Shown: piece by piece, positions 35,277 to 46,791 of the stretch
How the letters are laid out: every line of letters starts with the position of its first letter
Numbering within the stretch: position 1 is the first letter of the stretch
NCBI RefSeq assembly: GCF_033568475.1
Contig: NC_133123.1
Location: forward strand, 150,241,753-150,305,752
Reading direction: 5' to 3'
Source: Henckelia pumila
Taxonomy: Eukaryota; Streptophyta; Magnoliopsida; Lamiales; Gesneriaceae
DNA: 64,000 bases
The notes under the pieces: generated by a model
What the model was told of the DNA's origin: nothing
The model's database searches: none
What the model saw: only the letters and a program-made list of their open reading frames with translations
Program-made: the position numbers and the translations under genes

Positions 35277-36002
35277 CTAGTCAGTGAGAAACTTTTTGGA
35301 ACCTGTCATGTGACGAGAGCTACCGCTATCAAAGTACCATGCACATGAAACATTAGTTCTCAAAGCAGTATAAATCATATGACATTGAATATCAACTTTT
35401 GGTACCCAAATCTTTCTTACATAAGATCTGTTTCTAGGGATATTGTGGGGAGGTGTTGGCAACACCTTAGGCAACACCTTCGATGCAGATCTATACCTGT
35501 AGTATTCCTGCAGCTTAAAACAATATGGTTTGATATGAACTGGTCTATTACAGTAATGACAAATGTACTTACGTTTCCTTCTAGATTTTGAAGGGGCAGC
35601 AGGCTGTGGCTTTGGTTTTGGAGGATCACTTGATGAGGCCTTTTTACTTGAGCTTTTTTCACTCCTACTTTCCTTGACAAACACAGGACCTTTCGAACTT
35701 TCACCAACCTCAAATATGTTGTTTTCAAAACCTAAACCAGCCGTACCATCTCTTCCCATCACGTGTAATGAATCAAGCTTGGAAGTGCTTGAATTAAACT
35801 TGGCCAATGTAGCATTTGATTTTCCGAGTTCTTTCTTCACTTGGCTTAGTTCCATGTCTTTCTTACTCAGCATGACTTTCAGTCTTGACACATCAGCCTT
35901 TAGATCAGAATTTTCCTTCGAAAGAATAGTATTCATCTTATTCCTTTCAACCCAATCAGTATGAAGTTCTTCAAACATCATCCGAGCTTCTTCCATGGAC
36001 AT
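35277..36002 (-). pseudogene. SIRE-like gag C-terminus and protease
   Basis: This frame encodes 241 residues. The first half is a coiled-coil-like helix (LSKENSDLKADVSRLKVMLS). A basic linker, a second knuckle-like motif CHYCNRPVHIKPYC and the protease active site YFDSGSSRHMTG follow. The frame stops at FLTD* and continues in frame into 34962-35174 (LHVEGLTANLISISQL), which again ends where a conserved tryptophan codon has become TGA before HQKL. That pattern fits decay by C-to-T changes. Confidence 0.75.
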
Positions 36003-36008
36003 TGTCTC

Positions 36009-36761
36009 TTAACCTGTATCATTATCACACATGTTATCAGTAATGGAGAAATTCAAACAAACTGAGCTTTGGGAGATGTTGCGGCCAGGTGTGGCAACAC
36101 CTGCGGCAACACCTAAAGGATTGACTTGAAATTTTTTCTTGCTCTTCAGTAGGGCAGATAAGGCAGTATGGCTTTCTTCATCTTCTTGTTCTTCTTCTTC
36201 AGACTCTCCATCACTCAAGGGCGTGTTCATCCCTTTCCTAAGCGTGTTGGCACACTCATTTGCATAGTGTCCAAAACCTTGACAAGCATGACATTGAACA
36301 GTGTCCAACTTCTTTGACACAAACTTCTTCTTCCCTTCCAACATCAGTCGAGGCTTAGGAGTATCAACAGGTTTCCTTGGTGATTGTTCTGGTCCAATAA
36401 TCCTTAAAGGCTTGTTAGAGAACATTGGAGCCTTGAGTTTTTGATCCGTCTTTCTTGACTCTTTCATCTTCTTCAGATAATCATTGAATTTCCTAGTCAT
36501 AAGAGAGATCGAATCATTTTTCAAGTCAGATTGATAAAATTCTTGATGAAATTGAACATACTCATCGTATGAGGGTTTCGAGGCTTGAAGGGCTATTGAT
36601 TTTCCTTTATCCTTCTCTTTTTCTGAATTGTTCATCTCAAAAACTTGAAGGATGCTAATCAGTTCAGTCATCTTCATCTTTGAAGTGTCTTTAATTTCTT
36701 CAAGCGCCCAAATCTTCCCATTAAATCTTTTAGGCAAGGATCGAAGAACCTTGTTCACCAT
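36009..36761 (-). pseudogene. SIRE-like gag, central fragment with zinc knuckle
   Basis: This frame encodes 250 residues and continues the capsid domain (LRSLPKRFNGKIWALEE). A lysine-rich linker and the zinc knuckle CHACQGFGHYANEC follow near residues 157-170, then an acidic stretch. It ends at an in-frame TAA (36009-36011). Two codons later the next fragment continues in the same frame. Confidence 0.75.
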
Positions 36762-36826
36762 ATTTTCACTAGCAATAGGTCCTCCAAGAGCATGTGCCTC
36801 TGTAGCTATCTCCCTAAGTTTCTTAT

Positions 36827-37162
36827 CTAATCAGCAATAGATTCATTCTCATCCATCCTGATATTCTCAAATCTTGCGTTTAACAATCTCAATCTTGTTC
36901 TTCTCACGCTATCAGTTCCTTCACAATGTTCTTGAAGAGCATCCCATGCATCCTTAGCAACAGTGCAATCAGCTATGATTCCATACATCCTCATATCAAC
37001 AGTTGCAAAAATTGCATTGAGTGCTTTAGCATTGTAGCTTGAACTTTGTGTTTTTTCGGCAGTCCAAGTTTCTTCTTGCTTGATGATGTAGTCTCCATCT
37101 TCATCTAGCATCTTTGGAGGAGTCCAACCAGTCAGAATACTTTTCCAAGCACGAACATCCAT
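36827..37162 (-). pseudogene. SIRE-like gag, N-terminal fragment
   Basis: This frame encodes 111 residues, opening MDVRAWKSILTGWTPP and including the DAWDALQEHCEGTDSVRR stretch typical of the copia gag (UBN2-like) domain. The frame stops at 36827 at IAD, and the gag thread continues in a shifted frame from about 36820 into the next fragment. A true start may lie slightly upstream. Confidence 0.7.
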
Positions 37163-37322
37163 AGCCTTAATAGTATATCACATCATATTCTTCCATAGTG
37201 CGTAATTCGTGCCATCAAGGACCGGAGGTTTCAGGAACGAGTTCGCAACAGACGATAAGTCCATCTTATTCCCTGTAATGAAATAAACAAACCAAGATCA
37301 GTTCTTAGTGTATCAAGAATAT

Positions 37323-37335
37323 GGCTCTGATGCCA
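37323..37335 (-). other. Primer-binding site of the SIRE-like element
   Basis: The minus strand reads TGGCATCAGAGCC, matching the common initiator-Met primer site, two bases from the proposed LTR start at 37338. Confidence 0.7.
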
Positions 37336-37337
37336 CT

Positions 37338-38186
37338 TGTAAGGGAATAGGGGTTGCACATAAACTGTTTGAGGTGTTGTCACAAGGTGTTGACAACACC
37401 TTCAATAACACCTTGAGTAATTTGCAGCGGAATATAATTAAAACGTAAATAAAATAAACAAGCAACCAAATAAATAGACTCAGATAAATAAGCAAGAGTA
37501 TAAAATACTCTTGCAGCGCTTCAGGGCAAAACTTCACTAGAAAATAATTCAAAAAGTTTTACAAACCCTAAAACTAGTGATTATTGTAAAATTCAATTTC
37601 TCAAAATAATTGAGAAAATAAACTATAAAAATAACTCCTAAAAATTCTATTCAAGATAGAATAAATAAAATAGAGTAAGGAGTTAAAAATCTTGATGCCA
37701 AAAACTTGTATAGTCGAAACACTCTTCAATCAATGATCTTCAAGAATTCTTCAAGCATCAAGTAACCTTGACCGATTTGAGCTTTCAAAGATCTTCAATC
37801 CTTCTGTCAATATACGTGTATGAAACTCTTGGAAAATCTCACGGTCTCTCTCTATCTATCTCTTTTTCTTGTGAACGCCTATCTCAAATAAATAGACCAA
37901 GAATCCTTATTCAATATGTTTTTTTGTAGGCGTAGGATTTCTTTTATTTGATCATATCAAATCTACACAAATAAAGAAAGATAAATATTAGATATGATAT
38001 GATAAAATATACTAATCAGCTTATCAATATCGCAAATAAAAATTACTTTATGTTCAAGAAAGGCAAAAGATATTTAATAAAATCTTTTTCAAAATAAGAT
38101 GATTTTAAAGAATAAAATATTCCTTTCAAAATTAAATCTATCAAAACATCCCCATGAGTTCTATTATCCCTCCCGAAATATTAACA
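37338..38186 (-). repeat. Putative 5' LTR of the SIRE-like element
   Basis: The left boundary is set by the primer-binding site and a TGTAAGGGAATAG terminus. The right boundary is proposed at CCCGAAATATTAACA, which gives TGTTAATATTTCGGG on the minus strand. The resulting 849 bp is plausible, but without a second LTR the outer end is inferred. It carries GGTGTTG/CAACACC palindromes near 37364-37412. Confidence 0.5.
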
Positions 38187-40065
38187 TTTATTTTCGATAA
38201 ATGTGATTCAAAAACTCTGTGTGAGTTCTTTAACATTCAAAGATGATGATGATATGATTTCTCAGTTTAAAAACATAATGTTGCCACTCCCGCCTTGTGT
38301 CAATATCGACCAAGGTTCTCTATTCTTTCTCTTCTCTATTTTTTCCGGTTCCTTTTTTTAAAAAAGTTTTCTTATTTTGTGGTTGAAGATGGAAGCTAAG
38401 CAAAAATTGAAAAGATTTTTTTTTTATTTTAAAAAATAATACTTAGGAGAAATAAGAAAGCGAAGGAAGATCTTTAAAAAACAAAAGTGAGGGCATTCAT
38501 GAAATTAATCAACCATATATATTAAAATATTACCAAACAATATGTATTTTGCACATTTTATTTATTATCTTTATATTTCAATTTATTATTTCTCATTTTA
38601 TCAATCATTCATTTATCTCATTGCGGATACAAAGCGATGATATCAAATCGACAAGTAGTTCTTAAAATGACAAGCTGTTTCCCCGAATCTAGAAATTTCG
38701 ACATAATTCTTTAAAATTAAATATCATTTTTACTTATCTGTGCTCGTCGATTTTTTTGTTTTTCAAATTAGACATAAAATTATAATTATTTTATGCACTA
38801 CAATGTAGGTATGTGTGCCAGCGTGCGAGTATATTATCCGTGCGCGACACACAATATTGCATGCACCAATCCCACTTTGAGTTCAACTTTTTCGGCAATA
38901 AAGCAGTCCGCTTACCTTCTTACAAATGTGGCCTTGGTCCTTTTGGAATATTGATATTTTACTTTTCGTATAGAAAATTAAAAAGTACTCGAGTGGAAGG
39001 ATTTTTAAAGTTTTATATATATTGAAGATTAAAAAAAAAGGTGCCGAAGGGTTCCGTTCGTTATATTCATTGCCATGTTTTAACTGAAAGACAATTATAT
39101 TACTAAAAAAAAATACTATTTTATGAAATATTTGTTCTACAAACACATGAACAATATACGTAAAGAATATGTAAATTTATATGTATATACGTGTAATATT
39201 GCAACAATGAGATTTATACGCTATGGCACTGATGGCTTATAATTTATAACACGTCTCAGTTAGCTTTTGGCTTAAAAAAATCATTTTTGTGTGTTTCTTA
39301 AACCTAGATTATGTGCTAGTTTATGCTTAACTTAATTAAAATCCAAATGCTAGTCATGTGGTGATTATGATTCTCCAAAAGTGATTCTAATAAGAAGATC
39401 ATTGTTAAAATCACTCTAATAATTTATTTATCAAACACTACCCAACTTTGATTTTTAGATTTTCACATTTGTTTCCAAACGCTGCCAAATTTTGATTTTT
39501 TTAACTTTTTTATAATCTATAAATTAATCATTTCTAGAAAAGCACAATTGCAAACACTCCCTTAAGATGTTGTCTCAGATTGGATAATCGATTATCATAA
39601 ACATCTTCTCCAACTAAAAAAAATGTGGACGTGTGGTGTTCAATTCTCTATTTAGGGACGATCCGTGGCGATTATAAATCGATCTAAGTTTTATTATTGA
39701 TAATTTTTTAAATTAATTCTGTTACCCGAAAATTCAAAATCTAAGTTGCATTCTTTAACTCACGGTTCATTAACAGCTTATTAATTTAAATACTAATTAA
39801 TATTTTATTAGGTCTGCTGATTAATCACCAATAAATTTTTAGTATATATATTCATCTATTAATTTGAAGTCGAAAATTTTCACTTATTTCGTGAGTAACA
39901 ATACTTGTTTCATTCCCATTTTGGTACGAACGTACATTACAAATTTACACACACATGATCTTGATTTTTTCAGGAAGAGCAATAAATATTAATTAACAAA
40001 TAAATTTAGACGACAATTTTCTTTGCGTAATCACGGCTTTTTAAATCTTGATTTGACGGCCTTAA
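38187..40065. other. AT-rich intergenic stretch
   Basis: I see no gene here. The segment around 39240-39560 looks MITE-like in composition and ends in AAACACTCCCTT, but I could not find paired ends or a target duplication. The 3' untranslated region of the 4CL gene should lie at the right end, just left of 40066. Confidence 0.5.
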
Positions 40066-41085
40066 TCATATTTGATTTGGTAATCCAGCAGCTAATCTCG
40101 CTCTTAATTCCTTTCTCAATATCTTCCCAGATGGAGATACGGGAATCGAGTCTATGAAAAATACCCGGTTTAGTCTCTTGTAAAACACCACCTGCCCAAA
40201 ATAATATAATCCAAGGAAAAAGATTAACATTTTGAATAATCAATAATTAACATAAATACCATATTCTAAAATTCAATAATATTATTTAATATTGGAACTT
40301 ATTTAATTAATTACCTGATCTGAAATATATTTTTTGATTTTATCCTCGGTGACGGTGGATCCACTCGATCGGACAACAAATGCAACCGGAACTTCACCGG
40401 CTTCCTCATCTTGCATGCTGCAATATAATATCATCCCCACAAAAATTAAATAATAAGTTTAGACTTGTATTTTTATAAACATTTTATGTTAAATAGCTTA
40501 CGATACGACGGCGGCGGCGGAGACGGAGGGATGGTTGAGGAGAAGTGCTTCTAACTCCGCCGGAGCCACTTGGAACCCTTTGTATTTGATCAACTCCTTC
40601 AATCGATCGACTATGAATATTTCGTCGTCGTTGTCGATGAACCCGATATCACCCGTATGTAACCAACCTTCTTTGTCTATTGTATTTTCAGTTGCCACCG
40701 GATCATTCAGATAGCCTGAATATCAAATGTTTCATTAACTATTGTTAAAGTTCAAATCCCATTAAAAAAATATGTGTATTGTAATTTAATTATATTGTCA
40801 TAATTAATGGCATAATAATTAATCATATAACATTCTTGTTAGTTGTAGGTGATCAAAAAATAGGGCCAATCGACAATGATAAATGCTTGTAGGTGGGGAA
40901 GCTGGTCACCAACTCCATTCTTTTTCTTCCTTTGTCTTTTCTCCTTAAAACATTGCGGGACATTTTTCGCTTTTACGTGAGTTTGAAACACGTCTCTCTC
41001 CTTAGAGAAGAGAGATGTTTATGTGATCACTTCGTCGAGTGAATGTGACATGAACTCCACATTTTAATAACAGTAATTGAGACGC

Positions 41086-41128
<43 letters not shown>

Positions 41129-41616
41129 TAAAAGACCAAACAATTGCTCCAACATCATGGCCATGTTTTGCTACGATAGGCAACTTAATTTGATGGGTGA
41201 CCTAATTATAATCTTTGAGGTATACATAATACGCACGTATTGCATATGTATAATATAACAAAAGTAATTAATTTTTTATACTATATTATAAAATTAACGA
41301 TGTATAAGAGTAAAATTCTTTCGTTCGGTCAATGATTGATAAGTTATTATTAGTTAATTTAATTAGTTAGTTTGTTGATGGAGCTAGAAATGGTCGTACG
41401 TACCTTTCATGATTTGATCTCCTCTGATGCAAATTTCTCCGGGCTGGTTTCGCCCCAACGACGCACCGGTTTCGGTGTCGACTATTTTCATCTCGGCGTT
41501 GATGACCACGGTCCCGCACGCACCCGATTTGATCTCGAACGGCTGCTTCGCGAACGCCAAGCACATCGACAGCACCGGTCCGGCTTCCGTCATCCCGTAA
41601 CCCTACATAAACGTTG

Positions 41617-41661
<45 letters not shown>

Positions 41662-43657
41662 ACTCTAGGCCACTCAACTTTAATTTTTCTTTCATTATTT
41701 TTATCTTTAATAGAACATGATTGACTGGTTATAATCAATCTAAACTTATATAAGTTTTAAGTTCGAAACAAAATCTCGAATTCGAAAACCAATTGTATCG
41801 ATCTTTTTAGACTAAACAAATGTTAAGCAAGTATCATGTTACAAGGAGACTTTGTTTGGTTAACGCGGGAATAGTCAGAGTCAACTAATGTGATGAGATT
41901 TAGACGTGATACTTTTAATATTTTATGTATGTTTTCTAGGAATCCCAGTTCACACATCGATATTGAATCACAATTAATTAATTATTTTCCCCAAGTTACA
42001 TCTGGAAATCATTGAAAATGGTAACGACAATTATATTCTTTTAACTCAATCATTAATGCAAGTATCTGGAAGTTCGTAATTGCACGTTATGTTGACCTTA
42101 ATTACCTGCATTAACTTAATCCTTATTGACTTTTAGCTAAGTAAGTAATCCATTATTAAATTTTATAACTTTCAGAAAGTTAAAATGTAAATTTTTTGAA
42201 GATTTTCAAGAAGGCTATTAGGCTAGTGCGTTATGACGTGGTCAAGATTTTGGAATAACTCGATCGTCTCAGATACTCGTGGGTCCATAAAAACATGATA
42301 TAATTAATCACTGATTAACTCTTAAAAAAGTAATAAGTTATAATTAATATCTACCCCACCTATTGGAGATTCAGTTGAGATAAATCAATTTCTAACCATA
42401 AAATTAACCGTAAATAGAAATGTCCCTATATATGAAATAAAATACTCATTTTGCATATTTACGATATATATCAAGTTCGAGATTTAGTTGAGATAATTAT
42501 AAATCAATTTCTAACTAGGAAAAATGACCAAAACTAGAAATGTCATTCCATATAAATAATCATTTTTCATAGTCAAATATCTTTGGGTGTATATTAAATA
42601 ATTTGAAATAAAAAAAAAACTTAAATAATAACAAGAAAAAATATAGACGACTATTTACCTGGCCAACTATTGCATTAGGAAACTTGGTCCGGGCAGCATC
42701 CTCCAGCTCCTTCCCCAGCGGCGCCGCCCCGGACATCACCATTCTCACCGACGAAAGGTCGTATTTGTCCGCGACCGGGCTCTTCGCGATAGCCAGAACG
42801 ATAGGCGGCACGAAGGGCCCGATCGTCACTTTATATTTCTGTATCAGCTCCAACACAGAGATTATCTCAAACTTCTGCATGATAAGGATCGCCGCCCCGA
42901 CCCGCAACCCGCATAGCAGCACCGAGTTCAGCGAGTATATGTGAAACATGGGCAGCACACACAGCATCACATCTTCTCTGTGAATGTACAGGTTAGGGTT
43001 TTCGCCGTCGACCTGCTGCGCGACGCTGGTGACGAGCCCCTTATGCGTGAGCATCACGCCCTTGGGGAGCCCCGTCGTCCCGGAGGAATACGGCAGCGCC
43101 ACCACGTCGTCCGGGTGGATCTTCACCGCCGGAATCTCCTTCTCGTCGGCGGACGTCAGCTCGGAGAAGCTGAGGCACCACTCGGCCGGCGGGGCGTCGA
43201 TGCACATCACCTTCACGCCGCCGTGCTCCGACGCGTAGGCCTCGACTTTCGCGACGTGACATGATTGCGTTATGATGAGCTTGGCTTGGGAGGCCTTGGC
43301 TTGCTTCACCACCTCGGCGGGGGTGAAGTAAGGGTTCGCCATGGTCGTTATGGCGCCGATGTGGGACGAACCTAGGAAGGCCAACACGTACTCGGGCGAG
43401 TTTGGGAGGAGGAGCATGATGGTGTCCCCCTGTTGAATCCCGAGTTTGCTCAGGCCGCTGGCAACCTTCCTGGACGTCAGCTCGACTTCCTCGTACGTGT
43501 AGACTTCCCCGGTCGGGCCGTTTATGAGACACGGCCTCGTGCTATGTTTCGATATGTTTTCGAAACAATAAGAATGCAATGGTAGGTGTTTCGGGATGTA
43601 GATGTCGGGGAGCTTCGATCGGAAAATTATGTCTTCTTTCTTCGATATCGGATCCAT
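40066..43657 (-). CDS. 4CL: 4-coumarate:CoA ligase (546 aa, 5 exons)
   Basis: The enzyme activates 4-coumarate and related hydroxycinnamates to CoA thioesters through an acyl-adenylate, using ATP, in the cytosol. This is the branch point to monolignols and flavonoids. Exons on the minus strand are 43657-42659, 41602-41404, 40715-40502, 40417-40315 and 40191-40066. All introns are GT-AG and the phases join to 547 codons, in the usual 540-570 range. Box [11 protein letters not shown] is at residues 191-200, [10 protein letters not shown] at 334-343 and Box II GEICIRG at 388-394. The C-terminal catalytic lysine is in SGKILRK (K528), and the end is ARLAAGLPN. The start [17 protein letters not shown] is chosen over an ATG six codons upstream because family members begin this way. 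A serine (TCC across the exon 3/4 join) stands where I recall many homologues having proline. The opening resembles the lignin-type class I group, but that is an inference. Confidence 0.96.
41089..41126. repeat. (TA)n microsatellite in 4CL intron 2
   Basis: About 19 TA units lie in the middle of the 688-bp second intron. Confidence 0.95.
41621..41659. repeat. (TA)n microsatellite in 4CL intron 1
   Basis: About 20 TA units begin roughly 20 bp from the 3' splice site (acceptor AG at 41603-41604), inside the usual branch-point zone. A second array of similar length is in intron 2 (41089-41126). Confidence 0.95.
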
Positions 43658-43756
43658 TTCTATTGTGTAATGCAAGAAAGATGATGAAAAAATTATGGGT
43701 ATCGACTTTTTTTTTTTTAGTAGAATACCCTAAAAATGAATGTTGAGTGTGAGGAG

Positions 43757-43789
43757 TATAAATATGGGCAAGTTTTGGTGAGGGTTGGT
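43757..43789 (-). promoter_or_regulatory. Proximal 4CL promoter: TATA-like box and AC element
   Basis: On the minus strand, a TATTTATA sequence (43757-43764) lies about 100 bp upstream of the ATG. An ACCAACC AC element (43783-43789) lies about 20 bp further upstream. AC elements are bound by R2R3-MYB factors that drive phenylpropanoid genes, including 4CL. The placement is as expected; activity is inferred. Confidence 0.6.
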
Positions 43790-44189
43790 GAAGGGTACAA
43801 AGTTTACTTGATTAAGGGTTTTGTGTAAATTAAGGGTGAATCAATTAGACAATATCATTATCGATTTTAACCACAAATAATAGTTTTTTAAAATTTATGA
43901 TTAAATGGGTGATTAAAAAACATTAAACGTAATTGAGTTGTCATTTTTATTCTAAATTACATATATATGGACATCTACTCACTTTGAATTGTTCATTGAT
44001 CGATCATAGAAAATGACTTAGGAACAATAAACATTTGTGAAACATAGATGATAAATTTGTTGTTGTTGGTTTTGGAAAATAATTTATTTAGAAAATATAT
44101 TTGTAAATGAATTTTAAATTTTTTTAATTTCAAAAAGTATTTAAATATTTCCCCTCATTGTTCTCACATGATTAAAGAATGTGTGGTGG

Positions 44190-44243
44190 GGTTGGTGGGA
44201 AATTTGGGAGGTTTGGGTGGAGGTTGGGTCCATGGAGGTAGGT
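44190..44243 (-). promoter_or_regulatory. Distal cluster of AC elements upstream of 4CL
   Basis: On the minus strand, ACCTACC (44237-44243) and ACCAACC (44190-44196) flank a C-rich stretch with AACCTCC and ACCCAAACC words, 530-590 bp upstream of the ATG. With the proximal copy this makes three MYB-type AC sites, a pattern common in lignin-pathway promoters. Confidence 0.55.
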
Positions 44244-44250
44244 AATATAG

Positions 44251-45222
44251 AGATGTTTTCAATTGCTGACTTTTTTTATTTTTATTTTTTTAAAAAAAAA
44301 TAGTAAAGAAAAAATTTGATTTTTTCACGTAGCATTTACTTCACCCAAGACCACGACGGAGAATTCGTGAAACGACGACGTTTCCACGAGATGATACGTT
44401 ACGATGATGTCGGGCTTGCGTCAGCATACGACTCATTCATAACGTGGCCAACGAACGAATTTTGTGCTTCGTGTCGTTTGTTAAGACCAATTAAATATTA
44501 TAAGATTGTACATTTATATGTGTCAAAAATAAAAATAAAAATAAAAAAGTTTGTACATTATAAATCACTAGAATAATAAAAAATTCTTATCGTTTAAAAT
44601 TGTTTAAAAATAACGTTTACCAATTTTCCAGAATCATAGATATACTACTCGTCAATAAAATTTTGTGAAACTTCTAAAAAAAATGATGATAGTTTCCGCT
44701 GCCTTGTAGTTCTTGATAGACTATATCCAAGTTCAAGTTTCCATTATAATAAATTTATGACAAAAATTTTTATGAAATCGTCTCATCTCACACGTTAATT
44801 TTATAAGATGGATCCGAGACTAGGTTCGATTCATTAAAAATATTATATTTCAATAAATTAGTGCAAATGATAGGCCATGTAATTATCATAAAACCTTTTC
44901 AATTTTGAAACATTTTGAGAACCACCGTCACCAATCTTAACATCAAATAACCAAAAATTTAATCCTCCATTAGTTCAAATTTCAACATCATATCAATGAT
45001 GGATCAACAAGAAAGTTTTATCAAATTCAGAAATCTGAACAATTGAATCAATTAATTATCTTCATCCTTTTAATAATATCAAATTAAACACCATACCATA
45101 AAATAAAGACTTGAATTTTTGAGAAATTTTTAAACATTTAAACAATTACATAATCAATAATTTGACCGTACGTCATACAAATATTAGATTCAAATATTAA
45201 ATGGAGAGAGATGCTATAATCT
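44251..45222. other. Intergenic stretch between 4CL and the LEA-like gene
   Basis: The stretch is AT-rich with no supported gene. The segment at about 44763-44860 (ATCGTCTCATCTCACACG ... AGATGGATCCGAGAC) looks like a worn copy of a common plant repeat built on GAGACGGTCTCA-type words, but no ends can be defined. Confidence 0.4.
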
Positions 45223-46079
45223 TTAACCAAACCAATTGATGGATCCACATTCCATTCTTTCCTCTAGAGAAGGAACATCTTCAATCACCTTCTCTTGCCC
45301 CTTAGGGTAAAAAATCCCCGTCCGGTCGTCCCGGATCCACCACGATGCATCGCCTTTTCCGGCAGCTGTTGCTGCCGGCACCTTGTTCTTCGGTTCGTCT
45401 TCGTTTAAATTTAGTTTGGCCTTATCACTTACAATATCCGGTGAACCAGTTTTCCCATGGTAGGCTTTTCTCACCATTGGCCTTATCAAACCAACCATGT
45501 AATATATATCACGACTAATATCATTTGACACACTGTTTGGTATGCTATGTTATACAAATGTAGCATAATATTATTTATCAAACAATATCACATGCTTATT
45601 TCATTTACAAAGCATCACAATCCAATCCATAAACATGTTATAAATATACATGTATTATATTCTTTGTAGAAATCGTCCCTTCGTTCATATATATGATAAA
45701 TCCTTAAAGCAGCATAATACAGAAATATAGTTATATTATCTCATATCAAGAACCAAAATATCGATGATATAATTTCTCCTTATTTTCCTTAAAGTCCAAA
45801 TAATAAACAAAAAAAGAGCTGAATTAAAATATAATTTAATTAGATAATACTCATCTAGCTAGTTATTTTGCTGCATTAACACACTAAACATAAACTTATC
45901 AGAACCTTATTTTCTGCATTTACATACTAAACATAAACTTACCAGAACCTTATTTTCCCCATCAAATGTTAGGATATAATATAATTTTAATCTTTTTTTT
46001 TTTTGGTGGGGAAATAAACTTACACGAAATACATGGAATTCATGGCCTGTGTTACTCTACCAGCTGCTGCGGATGCCAT
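45223..46079 (-). CDS. Small LEA-like protein (115 aa, 2 exons)
   Basis: Exon 1 is 46079-46024, encoding MASAAAGRVTQAMNSMYFV, with donor GTAAG. Exon 2 is 45514-45223. The intron of 509 bp is GT-AG and the phase joins exactly across the split codon, giving 116 codons. The N-terminus is alanine-rich and non-acidic, as in organelle-targeted LEA proteins. The middle is charged and low in complexity. Near the C-terminus, WWIRDDRTGIFYPKG resembles the W-x-x-D-P-x-T-G-x-Y-x-P signature of LEA_3/SAG21-like stress proteins, with D in place of P. Such proteins are linked to dehydration and oxidative stress, often in mitochondria. The family call is by motif only; an uncharacterised relative is possible. 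Confidence 0.6.
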
Positions 46080-46791
46080 TTCAGTTTGTATTTCTTTTTC
46101 TTCCTTTTTTGAGAATAATGTTTGGCTCGAATCTACGGGAAATACTTTGTGACCCGTACACTCACGAGATTATATATATATAATTTGAAGAATAATAATT
46201 TTTTTTAAAATAGATCACAAGCTTGGTGGCCACGTATAGTTTAGTTCTCCAAGAAATTTATGGCGAGGATCACGCATTCTCGAATCATGCCATAACTTGT
46301 TTGGATGTTACGGAAACAAGGATGTTATATGGTTCGATGACGATGGATTTTTCATGATATGATAGCGGATTACCCATATTGTTTTTTTTTTAATTAAAAA
46401 TAAATTCATTAAACAAATAATCATGATATATGGAAACCTAGAAAATAATCAAATATGGTACTAGTTATTTTTAAAATTTTGAAAGAAAAAAAAAACATTT
46501 CAGTTTAGAATATGATGAGTTTTTTCATTTTTGGAAAAATTGATGGGAAAGATTGTGGAAGATTTTTTGTGAATTGACTGAAATTAATGGAGGTATGGAC
46601 TCCATTAGTGATGGGCCGCTAGAATTATACTGGATATGCCTTCCACGCTTAAATAAAGTCCAATCTTTGACTGTGGTGTGGAGGTTATACATGGGCTGAG
46701 TAATTTAACTTATTAATTCACCAATGTTTAATTGTATTTTTTGTTTTAGTTTTTGTTTTATTAACATGAACAGGTAGTTGTTACTTGTTAT
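46080..46791. other. Intergenic stretch upstream of the LEA-like gene
   Basis: It should contain the promoter of the minus-strand LEA-like gene, but I see no confident TATA box or cis-element. No coding sequence is supported. Confidence 0.4.

Larger units (their letters stand above)
34946..38186 (-). mobile_element. Broken SIRE-like Ty1/copia element
   Basis: Read on the minus strand: a putative 5' LTR (37338-38186), primer-binding site (37323-37335), a long gag with coiled-coil and two zinc knuckles, a protease, and the start of the GAG-pre-integrase region. Everything after that is missing at about 34946. The long gag is characteristic of the SIRE/Maximus group. Several stops and one shift show that it is dead. 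It meets the Tork-like copia head-to-head at a short stretch (GAAGTTTGCATG) that both could have supplied. Confidence 0.75.

Noticed and set aside
39240..39560. Possible MITE downstream of 4CL
   Set aside because: The wording resembles MITE ends, but no matching inverted end or target duplication could be found.
43041..43532. 163-codon frame inside 4CL exon 1
   Set aside because: It is a shifted frame of GC-rich exon sequence. The 4CL frame carries all family motifs.
44316..44576. 86-codon open frame upstream of 4CL
   Set aside because: No start context, domain or splice partner, and the composition is like the surrounding AT-rich DNA.
44763..44860. Worn dispersed repeat with GAGACGGTCTCA-like words, also near 53500 and 54855
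   Set aside because: Too diverged to give ends or a family by eye, so it is mentioned only within intergenic notes.
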